The translations under genes were made by a program, and so were the position numbers. Shown here one piece after another: positions 1 to 10,400 of a DNA stretch of 24,736 bases. The notes under the pieces were generated by a model. It did no database searches. It had not been told where the DNA came from and saw only the letters and a program-made list of their open reading frames with translations. Position 1 is the first letter of the stretch. Each line of letters begins with the position of its first letter. Location: assembly GCA_034687125.1 (NCBI GenBank), contig JAQGBZ010000630.1, positions 1-24,736 on the forward strand, in the 5' to 3' direction. The stretch comes from Neelides folsomi (lineage: Eukaryota; Arthropoda; Collembola; Neelipleona; Neelidae).

Positions 1-733
1 ATAAAATGTGATTTAATATGAAATATCTAATTTATTAGCAGGATAAGATGAATTTGAAGATATTCATGAACTTTGTTTTAATAGTGATGAAATTGATAAA
101 ATGGGATTTATCATGGAATATCTAATTTATTAGCAGGATAAGAAAAACTTGAAGATATTTATGAACTTTGTTTCAATTAGGATGAAATTGATAAAATGTG
201 ATATATCATGAAATATCAAATTTATTAGCAGAATAAGATGAATTTGAAGATATTCATGAACTTTGTTTTAATAGTGATGAAATTGATAAAATGGGATTTA
301 TCATGGAATATCTAATTTATTAGCAGGATAAGAAAAACTTGAAGATATTCTTCAACTTTGTTTCAATAAGGATGAAATTGATAAAATGTGATATATCATG
401 AAATATCTAATTTATTAGCAGGATAAGATTAATTTGAAGATATTCATGAACTTTGTTTTAATAGTGATGAAATTGATAAAATGTGATATATCATGAAATA
501 TCAGGATTTACATAAAATTAAAATGAAGATATTTACTAACTTTGTTGCAATCGTAAAGAAATTGATAAAATGTGATTTATCATGAAATATCAGGGTTTAC
601 ATAAAATGAAAATGAAGATATTCATGAACTTTGTTGCAATAAGAATGAAATTGATAAAATGTGATTTATCATGAAATATCAGTGTTTACATAAAATGAAA
701 ATGAAGATATTTACTAACTTTGTTGCAATCAAA
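1..733. repeat. Tandem satellite, 95-bp units in 190-bp dimers plus 89-bp variants
   Basis: The anchor ATAAAATG recurs at 1, 96, 191, 286, 381 and 476, an exact 95-bp period, then at 565 and 654, an 89-bp period. Within the 95-bp part two unit types alternate. Units at 1, 191 and 381 carry GATAAGATG or GATAAGATT before AATTTGAAG; units at 96 and 286 carry GGGATTTATCATGG and GATAAGAAAAACTTG. The true higher-order period is therefore about 190 bp. From 476 onward the middle of the unit changes to a CAGGATTTACATAAAAT type. The array begins before the window and ends abruptly near 733, where the next element starts. It is AT-rich with no convincing coding potential; the open frame overlapping its end has no codon support. 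Confidence 0.93.
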
Positions 734-1075
734 GTATTTGTTATATCTCAATTTATTAAGGTGTTTTATAAAAATAAGAATCCCAGCTTTCAATAGGATC
801 GGTCTTTACGGATCTGAGGAAGTGGGGAGAGGAAAATTCGAACAAGAGACCTTAAGGATCTCCCACTCGATATATTACATCACCAACACACACGTCTCTT
901 TGCACTCCATTGGCTCCCTTTGTCTTCCTTTACATATGACGTCATACATATCATATATATTATAATATACTTGTAAATATTATGTTTATACTTTTATTAA
1001 TACTTACTTATCATCAGTAACATATTACATTTACCTATGTATAATATATCTATTTATAAAAAAATATCATATTAC
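734..1075. repeat. Left inverted terminal repeat of the 1.88-kb element
   Basis: This arm pairs with about 2325-2614 in inverted orientation. Similarity is high over the outer 220 bp. It is interrupted by an AT-rich insertion around 945-1030 and resumes at CCTATGTATAATATATC, ending near the CATATTA at about 1072. Confidence 0.75.
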
Positions 1076-1944
1076 CCTACCTTCCAAAATCTGGCCCTAA
1101 GATCTTTACTCTAACCTCGACACCCAGACCAGTTCCTTATCTGTTTAGGCGTATTTCACTCTTTTTGCGGTTTGAGAGGCGGCGAAATCCACACTTTTCC
1201 AAGTTTTTCCAGGTTCCAGGTCAATTTTCAGGTAAAAGATGAATTACTCACGAAGTTGACCAATTTTGAGTTTAAATAATAAACTACCACCGTATTAATT
1301 AATTGTAATTTGGACGGGGACAATGACATTGAATAAATAGTTAATTAAAATAAACAGGGAATCTGAATAAATGACCTTATAAATGAAATTTACAATTTAT
1401 GCCAGAATTCCTATAAACATCGGCTAAAACAATGCCGGTTGAATTTAATTGGGAATGAGATCAAGGGAGGTAATCTTCTTTTCTTGGATGCGATGGTCCT
1501 CAGAACTCACACGCTGCTGGATGGCCGTCTCTCCGGACACACAAAGGGGATTATGCGGGTAGCGGTCGCTCTGGACACACTGGCGGGAGTCAATCCTGAA
1601 TTGACCTTGCGTGACCAAGGTTATCGTTCCCCTGGACTCAATTTCGAGCGGTCCTCAGGAACACGCTCGGAAGGTCCTCCGGTCACCCGCGTTGAGAAGT
1701 ACTCAGGACACCCTCAAATTATAATTAATTGTATTTAAATGAGGGAGAGGGAGGGGCGATCCTCAAAATATTTAAAAAGGTCAACTTATGAATTTTCCTT
1801 GGCGACGAGAATGGAGTAAGGTCATCAGAGTTGTCGACTTCGGATTTTTGAAGTCGAGGGAGAAGAGGAATCTCAATTTCTTCTTCTGATGAGTGGTTGT
1901 GAGGGCGAAGGTCGAGCACGACGACTGACGACTAGAGTGAAGGG

Positions 1945-1986
1945 CATCTTCTGTGGGTTAAGACCCGGCGTCTTCTGTGGGTTAAG
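1945..1986. repeat. Two-copy direct repeat inside the element
   Basis: The 20-bp motif GGCRTCTTCTGTGGGTTAAG occurs twice within about 42 bp, one copy with A and one with G at the ambiguous base. It lies in the GC-richer interior of the inverted-repeat element and has no evident function. Confidence 0.7.
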
Positions 1987-2324
1987 GATATGACTCGGCC
2001 ATACCCAAATTACTATTTAACCTAACTCGGGTTGACTTCTCCCGGTCTCCCTATCGGTGGGACAATTAGGAGACAAATACTCAAATAATGAGTAAATATA
2101 ATTAAAATTTATTCAAGTTAAATGGGAAAGTTTCGGGCTGGGACAAAATTACACGTCTGACCAGGACGGTTGAGCAAAGAGAAGTAGTGTAGCAGGTAGG
2201 CGGCAATGGATGAGGAAAAACAGCGTGGGGAGTATGGGACCGGATTGGCGGATGGACCAGGGTCCAATTTCAAATATCGTTAGGGGGTCGGAGGGTGAAT
2301 CGGGAGGATAAAGGAAACCCTCAA

Positions 2325-2614
2325 TATTAATATGATATTTTTTATAAATAGATATATTATACATAGGATGATGTGATGTGTATGACGTCATATATAAAGG
2401 GACACAAAGGGAGCCAATGGAGTGAAAAGGGACGTGTGTGTTGGTGATTTAATATATTGAGTGGGAGATGAGGAGGGCCGAGTGAGAGATCCTTAAGGTC
2501 TCTTGTTTGACTTTTCCTCTCCCCACTTCCTCAGATCCGTTAAGACCGATCCTATTGAACGCTGGGTTTCTTATATTTATAAAACACCTTAATAAATTGA
2601 GGTATAACAAATAC
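2325..2614. repeat. Right inverted terminal repeat of the 1.88-kb element
   Basis: Read in reverse complement, this segment follows the left arm from its tip inward with scattered substitutions and small indels. Examples are TATACCTC against TATATCTC, and extra bases around the GGCCGAG stretch near 2475. The divergence between the arms suggests an old insertion. Confidence 0.75.
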
Positions 2615-2983
2615 CGTCGGACTATTCAATTTTCACTTTCATTAACAGTCCATTTAACCATCTAAAGTCGTTGCATTCGAGAACCTAGAAGTTAACAGAG
2701 TTTGATAATGTGGACTCTGTGACTTTGTGGCCGAAAGAGAGAAAGAGACGGGGCTTACACTCACAGCCATTCCAATACAATCCAGCAACAGCCGAAGGAG
2801 GCGCATTAACAACAATCACAATCAACACCCATTTACACATCCATTCCACTGCATAAACCAATTAAGCACCTAAGAAACACATTAATATGCTGAAAGGAGC
2901 TGGCGATTTTTGTGTTGAATTTTGAATTTCGGAATATAATTGTGTATGATAACAATATGCTGCATCAATTCGGATCATTTGGC
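2615..2983. other. Unannotated spacer
   Basis: The segment lies between the inverted-repeat element and the transposase remnant. It has moderate base composition with CA-rich stretches near 2800-2880. I see no supported gene, RNA or repeat. It could be the downstream part of the decayed transposon that carried the pseudogene. Confidence 0.4.
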
Positions 2984-3513
2984 TCAATCTACCAGTATTG
3001 ACTTGACCTCGTTTGCAAACAACGGGAAAACGTTTTTGAGTCTTCCATTCACAGCTTCAATTATAAATCTTATCATGGTAACTAATCTGGATGTATCAGC
3101 CTCGACTCTTGTGAAATTCGTCTTGTTCATAGAAGAGTCCATTATGATTTTAATTCCAAGTTTTTGAGCCTTTTGAGAAAAATCTCTAAAACTTTATCAA
3201 GGACAAGTTATCCTTTTCTGATCCAATTTTTAACTCCATTTTGGTCCATAAACACTTTTTTAAAAATTTACGCATCGTTGTTTTGACCATCCGAATAAAA
3301 TGGATAACTACATTCCAAAATATATCCAGTAGATGAGCACATGATCATGAACTTAACAAGGTTGCTTGATTTGAATAAGCTATAAGATTATTTCTGTTTC
3401 TTGAATTCCTTTGGTGTTTCAATCTTTACATATGTTGCATCTCCGATGACGATTGTAGTTCCATCCTTTGATTTCAGTAGACATCTGTGTCGGGTAAGTA
3501 AGAAATTTATCAT
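2984..3513 (-). pseudogene. Broken DDE transposase (DDE_Tnp_4 / Harbinger-IS4-like)
   Basis: Read on the minus strand, the first half (3513 to about 3190) contains DGTTIVIGDATYVKIETPKE followed by FKKQK, then a stop, then SYSLFKSSNLVK. This matches the first catalytic-Asp block (DAT...IE.P) of eukaryotic DDE_Tnp_4 transposases, which continues as Q..YS.YK..N..K. The frame contains further stops. After a frameshift near 3190 a second open stretch reads RDFSQKAQKLGIKIIMDSS and later TRVEADTSRLVTMIRFIIE then AVNGRLKN, matching the family's C-terminal block with the last catalytic Glu. In-frame stops plus the shift show a dead copy. Boundaries are approximate: weak coding traces may extend to about 3620, and I did not find the element's own terminal repeats. 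Confidence 0.75.
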
Positions 3514-4188
3514 CTATTTTCACATCTGAATAATTAACATCCACTTACGATGAATATCAACTTATTGAAACATGTCTTGATTGCTTGTAGAGGTGAACCT
3601 GCTGCATAACTAATCTATATTACGAATCTATTCCATCTTCCAAGCTAAAATTCAATGCCCTTTAGTTGGATAATAAAGTAGCAAAGTAATTTAACAAGTA
3701 TTTAAATTTAATTTAGAATTATACTTGTGCAATTTCATACTCTTACTGCATTACTAAATAACTAAAGCTTGACATCACATTACAATGCTATACCTATAGG
3801 GTGAAATGTAAATTGAGTTAAAACATTTTTTCATTGTATCTTTGTTTGACTTTCTATTTAACTGATGTAAAGTTGATGAGTATCTATAATTAATAGGTCA
3901 ATAGGAAATTTGTATTCTTGATTGGATGAATTTATGATTAATTATAATGATTGAGATTATAAAGACATTTTACAAATATAGCTTCGAGGTATTTTCAGCT
4001 ATGTAATTCAACTCTTCGTTTTTCTCCAAACTCCCCTGAACTACCTTGAGCTTGATTCTACATGAAGGAGAATTCTTCAAATACTCATGGCGGCTTGAGG
4101 CGATCAAAAGTTGCAAGTTCCAAAAGTTCCCAAACAAATATTTAATTCCAATTTTCAAGAGAGTTTTTCATTTCACCACATTTAAACA
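3514..4188. other. Unannotated spacer upstream of COQ6
   Basis: This AT-rich segment shows no supported gene. Its left part may hold eroded transposase sequence. An ATG-less minus-strand open stretch at 3970-4158 lies just upstream of COQ6 and is not called. The COQ6 promoter is presumably here, but I see no clear TATA box or initiator. Confidence 0.4.
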
Positions 4189-6695
4189 ATGAAATTAATT
4201 AACTTTCATAGTTTACGTTCTTCGACTAGAATTTTAATTAATAAGGGACTCAATGGCCCAAATCAATATCATATTTTACAATGTCATATCGGTAGAAGAT
4301 GTTGTTCAAGTCAATCAGCCCAATCAACTGTTCTCGATTTCAATGATTCCAAAGTTCCTGCTTTTTACGATATCGTGATTGCCGGAGGAGGATTAATTGG
4401 AACCACTTTAGCCGTTTCTTTAGGTAATTTTGCTAAAGTCTAAATCTTTCATCATTGTTTACAATCATGCTTTATTGTTTCATTTAGCAAGATCGAAGAG
4501 ATTGGCTGACCGGAAGATTCTGATACTTGAGTCCATGCCGAAGCCGAAGGATATTATAGAAGAAGTGAAATCTCAATTTAGCAATAGAGTTTTTTCAATA
4601 AATCCGGGATCCCAGAAAATACTAGAAGATCTTGGAATTTGGAAACACATTTGGAGGAGTCATAAAGTATCTTCATTAGAAGTAAGTTTAAAGTTGATTA
4701 AGCTCTAACATTTAAATAATACACCAAAAATATGTGGTTTCAGTTTTGCCAATTTAAATACCTATTTATTTAGGTTTGGGATGCTTTATCGGATTCAAGA
4801 ATATCATTTAAAAATCCAGGATTTGAATCGCCCGTTTCATACATTGTTGAAAATTCTTTAATTTCAAGCGCTATTTTACAAATATTGGAGAAGGTTTTTA
4901 CATTTTGAAATATACATTATATTTTTTTAATTTTCTTTCATGAGTATTTCTTGAGTATTGATAACCCTTTATTAATAGGAGTCAAATATTGAAATTAAAT
5001 ACGCGACTAAATTAAAAGATTGCACTGTGCCAAAAAATTCTGATGCATTTGCATCACTCACACTTGAAGACAATAGCATTGTGGAAACATCGCTCTTGGT
5101 TAGTAACATCTATTTTATTATCAACTCTTAAAATTAAAAGTTAATATAATACTTAAAATATACAGTGTTAATGCATTATATTTTATGTTAGGTCGGGGCT
5201 GATGGGTTTAATTCAAAAGTTCGATCAGCAATTAATTCACCATGTGTCAATTTTAATTACGATCGAACTGCAATCGTTGCGACTCTAGAACTGACTGAGG
5301 TAAGAATATGAAAAACTGATGCACATAATTGTAGAATAAAATCTCCAATTATCATAGTATCTGATCATTTTTTAACATTTCAGCTTGGCGACAACAATGC
5401 AGCATGGCAGAGATTTCTTCCGAGTGGCGGTCCAATTGCATTGCTTCCTGTATGTTTTTTTAATAAAATGTTACAATTACTAGAAATTTTGGGCAAGATT
5501 ATAATTTTTTATTTTATTTTCATTATTCTCTTATATTTTCAGCTATCAAATACACAAAGTTCATTAGTCTGGAGTACAATGCCAGATAATGCTAAAAATT
5601 TACTCAAAATGACGCCTGATGAATTTATAGATTCTGTAAATTCTGCCTTTGTAAGTTCTAATTTATTAATTTTCTATATTTAATTTATTCGAATTTTTTA
5701 ATTATCTGTACAATAATGAGCCGTAAATATTTCAAATCTTATTAAAATGCAGTTAATTTTTTAGTGATTTAGATTAATGTTAATTAACACACAATATTTT
5801 AATTTAGATTCACTCAATTGTTTATAATGTATAATTATCTATAGTGGCGGGATTATCCTCGTTCCAAACTTGTGAAGAAATCTTGCGAGTTACTTTCAGT
5901 TTTAAAAATTAATCGTGGAAATAGAATCTATCCACCATCAGTTTCAAATGTGGTTGAAGGATCAAGGGCTTCGTTTCCTCTTGGTTTTTCTCATTCTTCA
6001 TATTATGTCAGCCACCGTGTTGCGCTTATTGGGTATATCTTAATAATTCACCCATATATATATATATATATATATATTATTCTACCATTATCAATTTAAA
6101 TAATTAATAAGTATTAAACATTTTTCAGCGATGCAGCTCATCGCCTGCATCCATTAGCTGGGCAAGGCCTTAATCTTGGATTTGGAGACATTTTGTCACT
6201 GAAAGAAACCCTTGACAAAGCGGCTAGTGTTGGTGGCGATATTGGTAATGTTTACATGAATGAGTGGTTTCTCGAATCTTTTAAATATCAGATCATTGAA
6301 ACGAATTTAATTTAAAATTAATTTAATGGGCTTAGGAGATCTTTTGTATCTTCAAGAATACGAAAGCGATCGTCAACGCAAGAATGTAGCAGTTCAAGGG
6401 GCCATCGATTTTCTTCATCGACTCTATAGTTATGAAATCTCCCCTATTGTGGCTATAAGATCATTCGGACTCTCTCTTGTCAACTCCTCTGATACATTTA
6501 AGGTAAAATTTTCAACTGGTTATCTTATCTCCTTTATCTCTTAAACTTCTCAATGAGATCAGCCACAAATCCTTATATATGGACTTTTATTCCTTTTATT
6601 GTAATCTTTGGTCTTACATTTCTTTATATATTTATGACCTCATATTATGGGAATTTTGTTTACAGAGATTCATCATGAGCCAAGCAGCCGTCTGA
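4189..6695 (+). CDS. COQ6: Ubiquinone biosynthesis monooxygenase COQ6, mitochondrial
   Basis: COQ6 is a FAD-dependent monooxygenase of coenzyme Q synthesis that hydroxylates the benzoquinone ring precursor at C5, acting with the COQ complex on the matrix face of the inner mitochondrial membrane. Eleven exons join in frame: 4189-4423, 4488-4681, 4774-4893, 4979-5098, 5192-5299, 5384-5449, 5543-5650, 5845-6032, 6129-6244, 6336-6502 and 6666-6695. They give 483 aa, close to the usual length. The first ~55 residues are basic and lack acidic clusters, as in a mitochondrial presequence. The FAD-binding GGGLIG is at 66-71 in [16 protein letters not shown], the DG motif [11 protein letters not shown] is near 224, and the GD motif [20 protein letters not shown] is near 380. 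All three hallmark motifs are intact. AATAAA lies at 6775. COQ6 is preferred over bacterial-type UbiF/UbiH because of the introns and the SFGL/SPIV C-terminal region. Confidence 0.95.
6054..6078. repeat. (TA)n microsatellite in a COQ6 intron
   Basis: An uninterrupted AT dinucleotide run of about 25 bp lies within the intron between exons 8 and 9 of COQ6. It is likely length-polymorphic. Confidence 0.9.
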
Positions 6696-6774
6696 GAGTC
6701 GTTTCTCTACGCAGTTGTTTTATCTTAACATCCGTACCTTCCACAAAGTTTGATTGTCACACTATTTACATTGG

Positions 6775-6780
6775 AATAAA
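6775..6780 (+). promoter_or_regulatory. Poly(A) signal of COQ6
   Basis: A canonical AATAAA lies 80 bp after the COQ6 stop codon. It is the nearest such hexamer on the plus strand, so it is the likely 3'-end signal. Confidence 0.6.
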
Positions 6781-7464
6781 AAATTGTACACATATTTATT
6801 GAAACGATACGTGATTTATGACGTTGCATTCAATGACATTTCCATGTCTTGGATGTACATACATAAAGTTAAAAGGAAGTTTACTTTAACTTTGAAATAT
6901 GAGAAGTCGAGTTCTTGGTTTGGTCATTTAGTCTGCCTCATGTGTTTTAAGTGTTTCAGTAGTAGTTTCATATTCGTCCTTATGTAGGACAAGTTTCATA
7001 TTCATTTTCCAAATAGAACGAGGAAGAATGTGACCACTTGCCTCCATATAGACCGGATTATTAAGAAAGAACCCTCAATTTTGTTTTTATTCTGGCTTGG
7101 TAATTGAATTGAGCTCTTTTCACCCCACAAGGTGTTTTTTCCTTTTTCCCACGCTGATTCTAATGCGTTTGGGAGATACCTGGCCTTCTTTTCAAAACTT
7201 CATCCCTACCTGTTCTTGCCCTGGGGACTGGTAGCAAATGTAAAGTACCTGAAGGTCGCTCTAGCAAAGGATCCTTTCGGGCGGCGAACACCTTCAAATA
7301 AAAATTCCTGGAATCCACCTTCATTGGAAAGGTGCGAAATATGATAAAAGATTCTTCTCCATCACACCTGTTTTCCTCTTTCCCCTATTTCCGACCAATT
7401 TGCCAACCACACGTGAAGGAAGAACTCGTAGTATTGAAGATGTGATTCAGAGCAGAGGAGCAAA
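6781..7464. other. COQ6 to Dispatched-like spacer
   Basis: No gene is supported here. Open stretches at 6754-6987 and 7132-7344 resemble no protein I know and have no matching splice partner. The part from about 7100 is less AT-rich and probably contains the promoter and 5' untranslated region of the downstream gene. I see no clear TATA box. Confidence 0.4.
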
Positions 7465-10400
7465 ATGTTCCGCTCCTCAACTTGTGTAAAAAACGTCGAA
7501 AATGTGTCGGATGATGTCCTGAAGTTTGTTGGGAGGGTTTTTAACGGATGGCCATTTTTGACCCTTTTTGCAACACTCATCATTGCTGGTCTTTTGTCCT
7601 TTTTTGCATTTTACAATAATGGAGTTCCTGAATTTGATGACCCTTATTTGGTAAGTTGATTTTATGCACTCGTCAAATTATACCTCTTCAAACATTATAC
7701 TTTTAGTTATCTTAAATCAATTAACTATTTAGGGAATGATGTGAATTTTTTATTCACTTGTAGGGTTTCGAGACTAGGTTCACTCGTATTGGAAATCGCA
7801 TGGTGACTTTAAGCAATTTTAGGAGAGAACTTGGCCAACTTGATAAAATCGAAAACTACCCCGGAGAGAAGGCTTCAGGAAGGGAGACAAGAAAAAGGAG
7901 AAATGATTATGGATATTGCAATTCCTTTCCAAGTTTGTTATTTATTTAAAGAAAAAATATTTTAATATCATTTTGCCGAATCTTAATAACCAGTAACTTA
8001 ATATAAGCTAATATTATATTGTAATTTCCGTTTTCAGTAGAGGAATATGCTCGCGTTGCATTGGAGCTCTCCTCTCCATCCGATATTTTCACACAGGAAA
8101 CTCTTTCACTTATTTGCTTCTTTCAAAAACTCATGGAGGATATTCCAGACTATGGATTCCTCTGTGAATATAGTGAAAACAAGGCATGTTGTCCAATGTG
8201 GTCCCTTCCAAACTACATTGCTGCCTTCTTTGGAAAAAATGATTGTTCAAAAATCAAGGTTTGACAAATTAATGCCATCATCTTCGAAAATCTATAGTTG
8301 GATAATTTTACAATGTTTATTAATAAATTTATTTTATTTAAAGGTGTTCGAGATCAAAGCTTTTAAGGAAGAGCTTTTGAAGTGTCAACCAATGTATTTA
8401 AATAAAACTTCACTAGAGAATTGTCAAATGAAAAATGAGAAATGCCCGAATGAGTGTCATAGCGGAGGAGTTATCCACACTACACTTGATACAACAATCG
8501 ATAATTCTTTTAAAACCTCCAATGTAAGTGGCAAAACTGAAAACTTGATTATTACAACTTTAAGGAATTACGTTACCATTTTTAATATATAACATAATAT
8601 ATATTTTCTTATAAGGCTTCAAAGTACACAATGGTCATTATTCCTATTGGAAAATCTCAAATTCTTCGAACGACGGAGGAACTTCAAGAGTCAATATCAA
8701 ATCTAAACAACTTGTTGCCAAATAATAGCACTGTTAAGTTAGCTGGTTTCGATTTCGGTAATATTCGATTTTTAATGCTTCAAAAATATTATTATTCAAT
8801 TCAATATTTCAAACTTCAACATATTTTATGACAATCAAAATCTATTGATACTTTCAACAATGTTTATTTATTCTAAAAAATCGATAAAATATTAACAGGA
8901 GGAAAGGACACATTGTTTAAAAAGTATTTAATATCGGATCTCATTTATGTCTTCTTCGCATCTCTTATTATATTCGCCATTGTTTCTTCATATACAAAGT
9001 CAGTGTTTGTGACTGTGATCTCCTTCATCGTCCTCACTTTATCAATGACAGTGGGATACTTTTTATACAAGGATGTGTTTGGGATTCCTTATTTCCCTTT
9101 CATGAACATGCTCGTCACAATTATTGTCCTAGGTATGTTTCTACTCAAAAATTATAACTAACTTATTTATTTTTCTGTTATTTAACAACGTAAGTTAATT
9201 TATTTTTCCAATATTTTTGTAGGAATTGGCACGGATGGAACTCTCATATTTTGTAGCGTTTGGGCCAGGCTTAGAAAAGAGATCCCAGAACGAGACAGAG
9301 AGTCGAGAAACGAAATTGTTTTCTTAACTCTAAAAGAAACTACCGCTACTCTTTTTATTACAACGTGTACAACTGCAGGAGCTTTCTTCGCTTCTTTAAC
9401 GACTTCCGTTACCACAATTAAATGCTTTAGGTAAACGCACGGTTTTATCTTACATATTACATACAGCAGTTTTGTAACACTACTTATTTATATTTAAATT
9501 TGCTTATATTAATTTAATATTTTTCAGTGTATTTGCTGGCACGACAATCATCGTCAGTTTTATCTTACTTTACATAACAGTACCAACGGCTCTTGTCGCC
9601 TCAGAAAAGTCTCTTACTTATTTTAAATATATGATGTTATCACACAGTACTCCTAAGAAAAAAAGCAAGATTTTAGCAAAGCTTTCAAAACTTATTGCAA
9701 GAGGAATTCAAAAGTGCAGATTAAACGATTTGCGCAGAAATCTTCAAAATGTTTTAGAAAGATTGACCAAAGTTGGTTCCAAAACGTGGACTCTTTTCCT
9801 CTTTATCACAACGGTTCTCCTCTTTTGGTCAATGTACGTTGTTTTCATTTCTCCTGGGTTTTCTTTTCCAACATCGGAACAATTTCAACTCTTGAAAAGC
9901 TCCCACCCCGTTGAGATCTACGACAGAGATATTGAACCTGCTTTTCGTCGCCAAACAAAAGAAGAAAACGAGGGAGACAAAATGGTCCTTTATTTTATGT
10001 GGGGATTGATGTCTTCTGACACGGGATCTCCATTTGATCCCACTGACGATGGAAAACTTGAATTCGACCCTTTGTTTAGAATGGACAGTCAAGAGAATCA
10101 ACAATGGATGAAGAAAATGTGCAAAGCAATTCAAAAACAATCATTTTACGACGAAGAAGCAAACAGTGTGGTTGGTTCAAATTACGACGCTTGTTTTCTT
10201 TCAACAATGGAAATTTGGATGGAGCGCCGTTGTGAGCATGGAATTCTCAATGGATCATATGCGCCATGTTGTAAAGAAACGTTTCCTTATGCTCCTAATG
10301 TATATTCAACATGTGTGGGACGATTAGCGAGAGATGTGTACAGAACACCATCGTTTTATTTTCAACCTGACATTGCTGGGCCGAAATTCTTTTTGGCCTC

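Larger units (their letters stand above)
734..2614. mobile_element. 1.88-kb element with long inverted terminal repeats, probably non-autonomous
   Basis: The sequence from 734 rightward is an imperfect inverted copy of the sequence from 2614 leftward. Matching blocks include GTATTTGTTATA at the tips, TCAATTTATTAAGGTGTTTT, the segment around the CTTAAGG and GACGTCATA motifs, and CCTATGTATAATATATCTAT near 1034 and 2347. The left arm (about 734-1075) carries roughly 80 bp absent from the right arm (about 2325-2614). If TA is the target-site duplication, the ends are TTTGTTATA... with TA at 735-736 and 2612-2613, but TA cannot be separated from a longer palindromic match. The interior is richer in GC than the flanks and has a 99-codon open frame (1439-1738) resembling no transposase known to me, so mobilisation in trans is inferred. 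The superfamily is unresolved. Confidence 0.8.

Noticed and set aside
1..733. Possible CRISPR array, because of regular repeats
   Set aside because: The units are contiguous with no unique spacers, and the context is eukaryotic. This is satellite DNA.
720..965. 81-codon open frame across the satellite and TIR border
   Set aside because: It runs through two unrelated repeat types and their junction, so it cannot be a conserved gene.
1439..1738. 99-codon open frame inside the long-TIR element
   Set aside because: It is GC-richer sequence that stays open by chance. It has no transposase motif, a non-ATG start, and repeated nucleotide motifs inside it.
3970..4158. Minus-strand 62-codon open stretch next to the COQ6 start, possibly a divergent small gene
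   Set aside because: It has no ATG, a stop lies just upstream in the same frame, there is no good splice acceptor, and I recognise no content.
7132..7344. 70-codon open frame upstream of the Dispatched-like gene
   Set aside because: It has no signal peptide, no family match and no splice partner. It lies where the 5' leader and promoter are expected.
8047..8592. 181-codon open frame overlapping Dispatched-like exons 3 and 4
   Set aside because: It uses another frame in exon 3 and reads through an intron; the joined gene frame matches the Dispatched family instead. Only its exon 4 part is in the true frame.
9829..10140. 103-codon minus-strand open frame inside Dispatched-like exon 8
   Set aside because: It is a shadow of a long, well-supported plus-strand exon and has no family resemblance.
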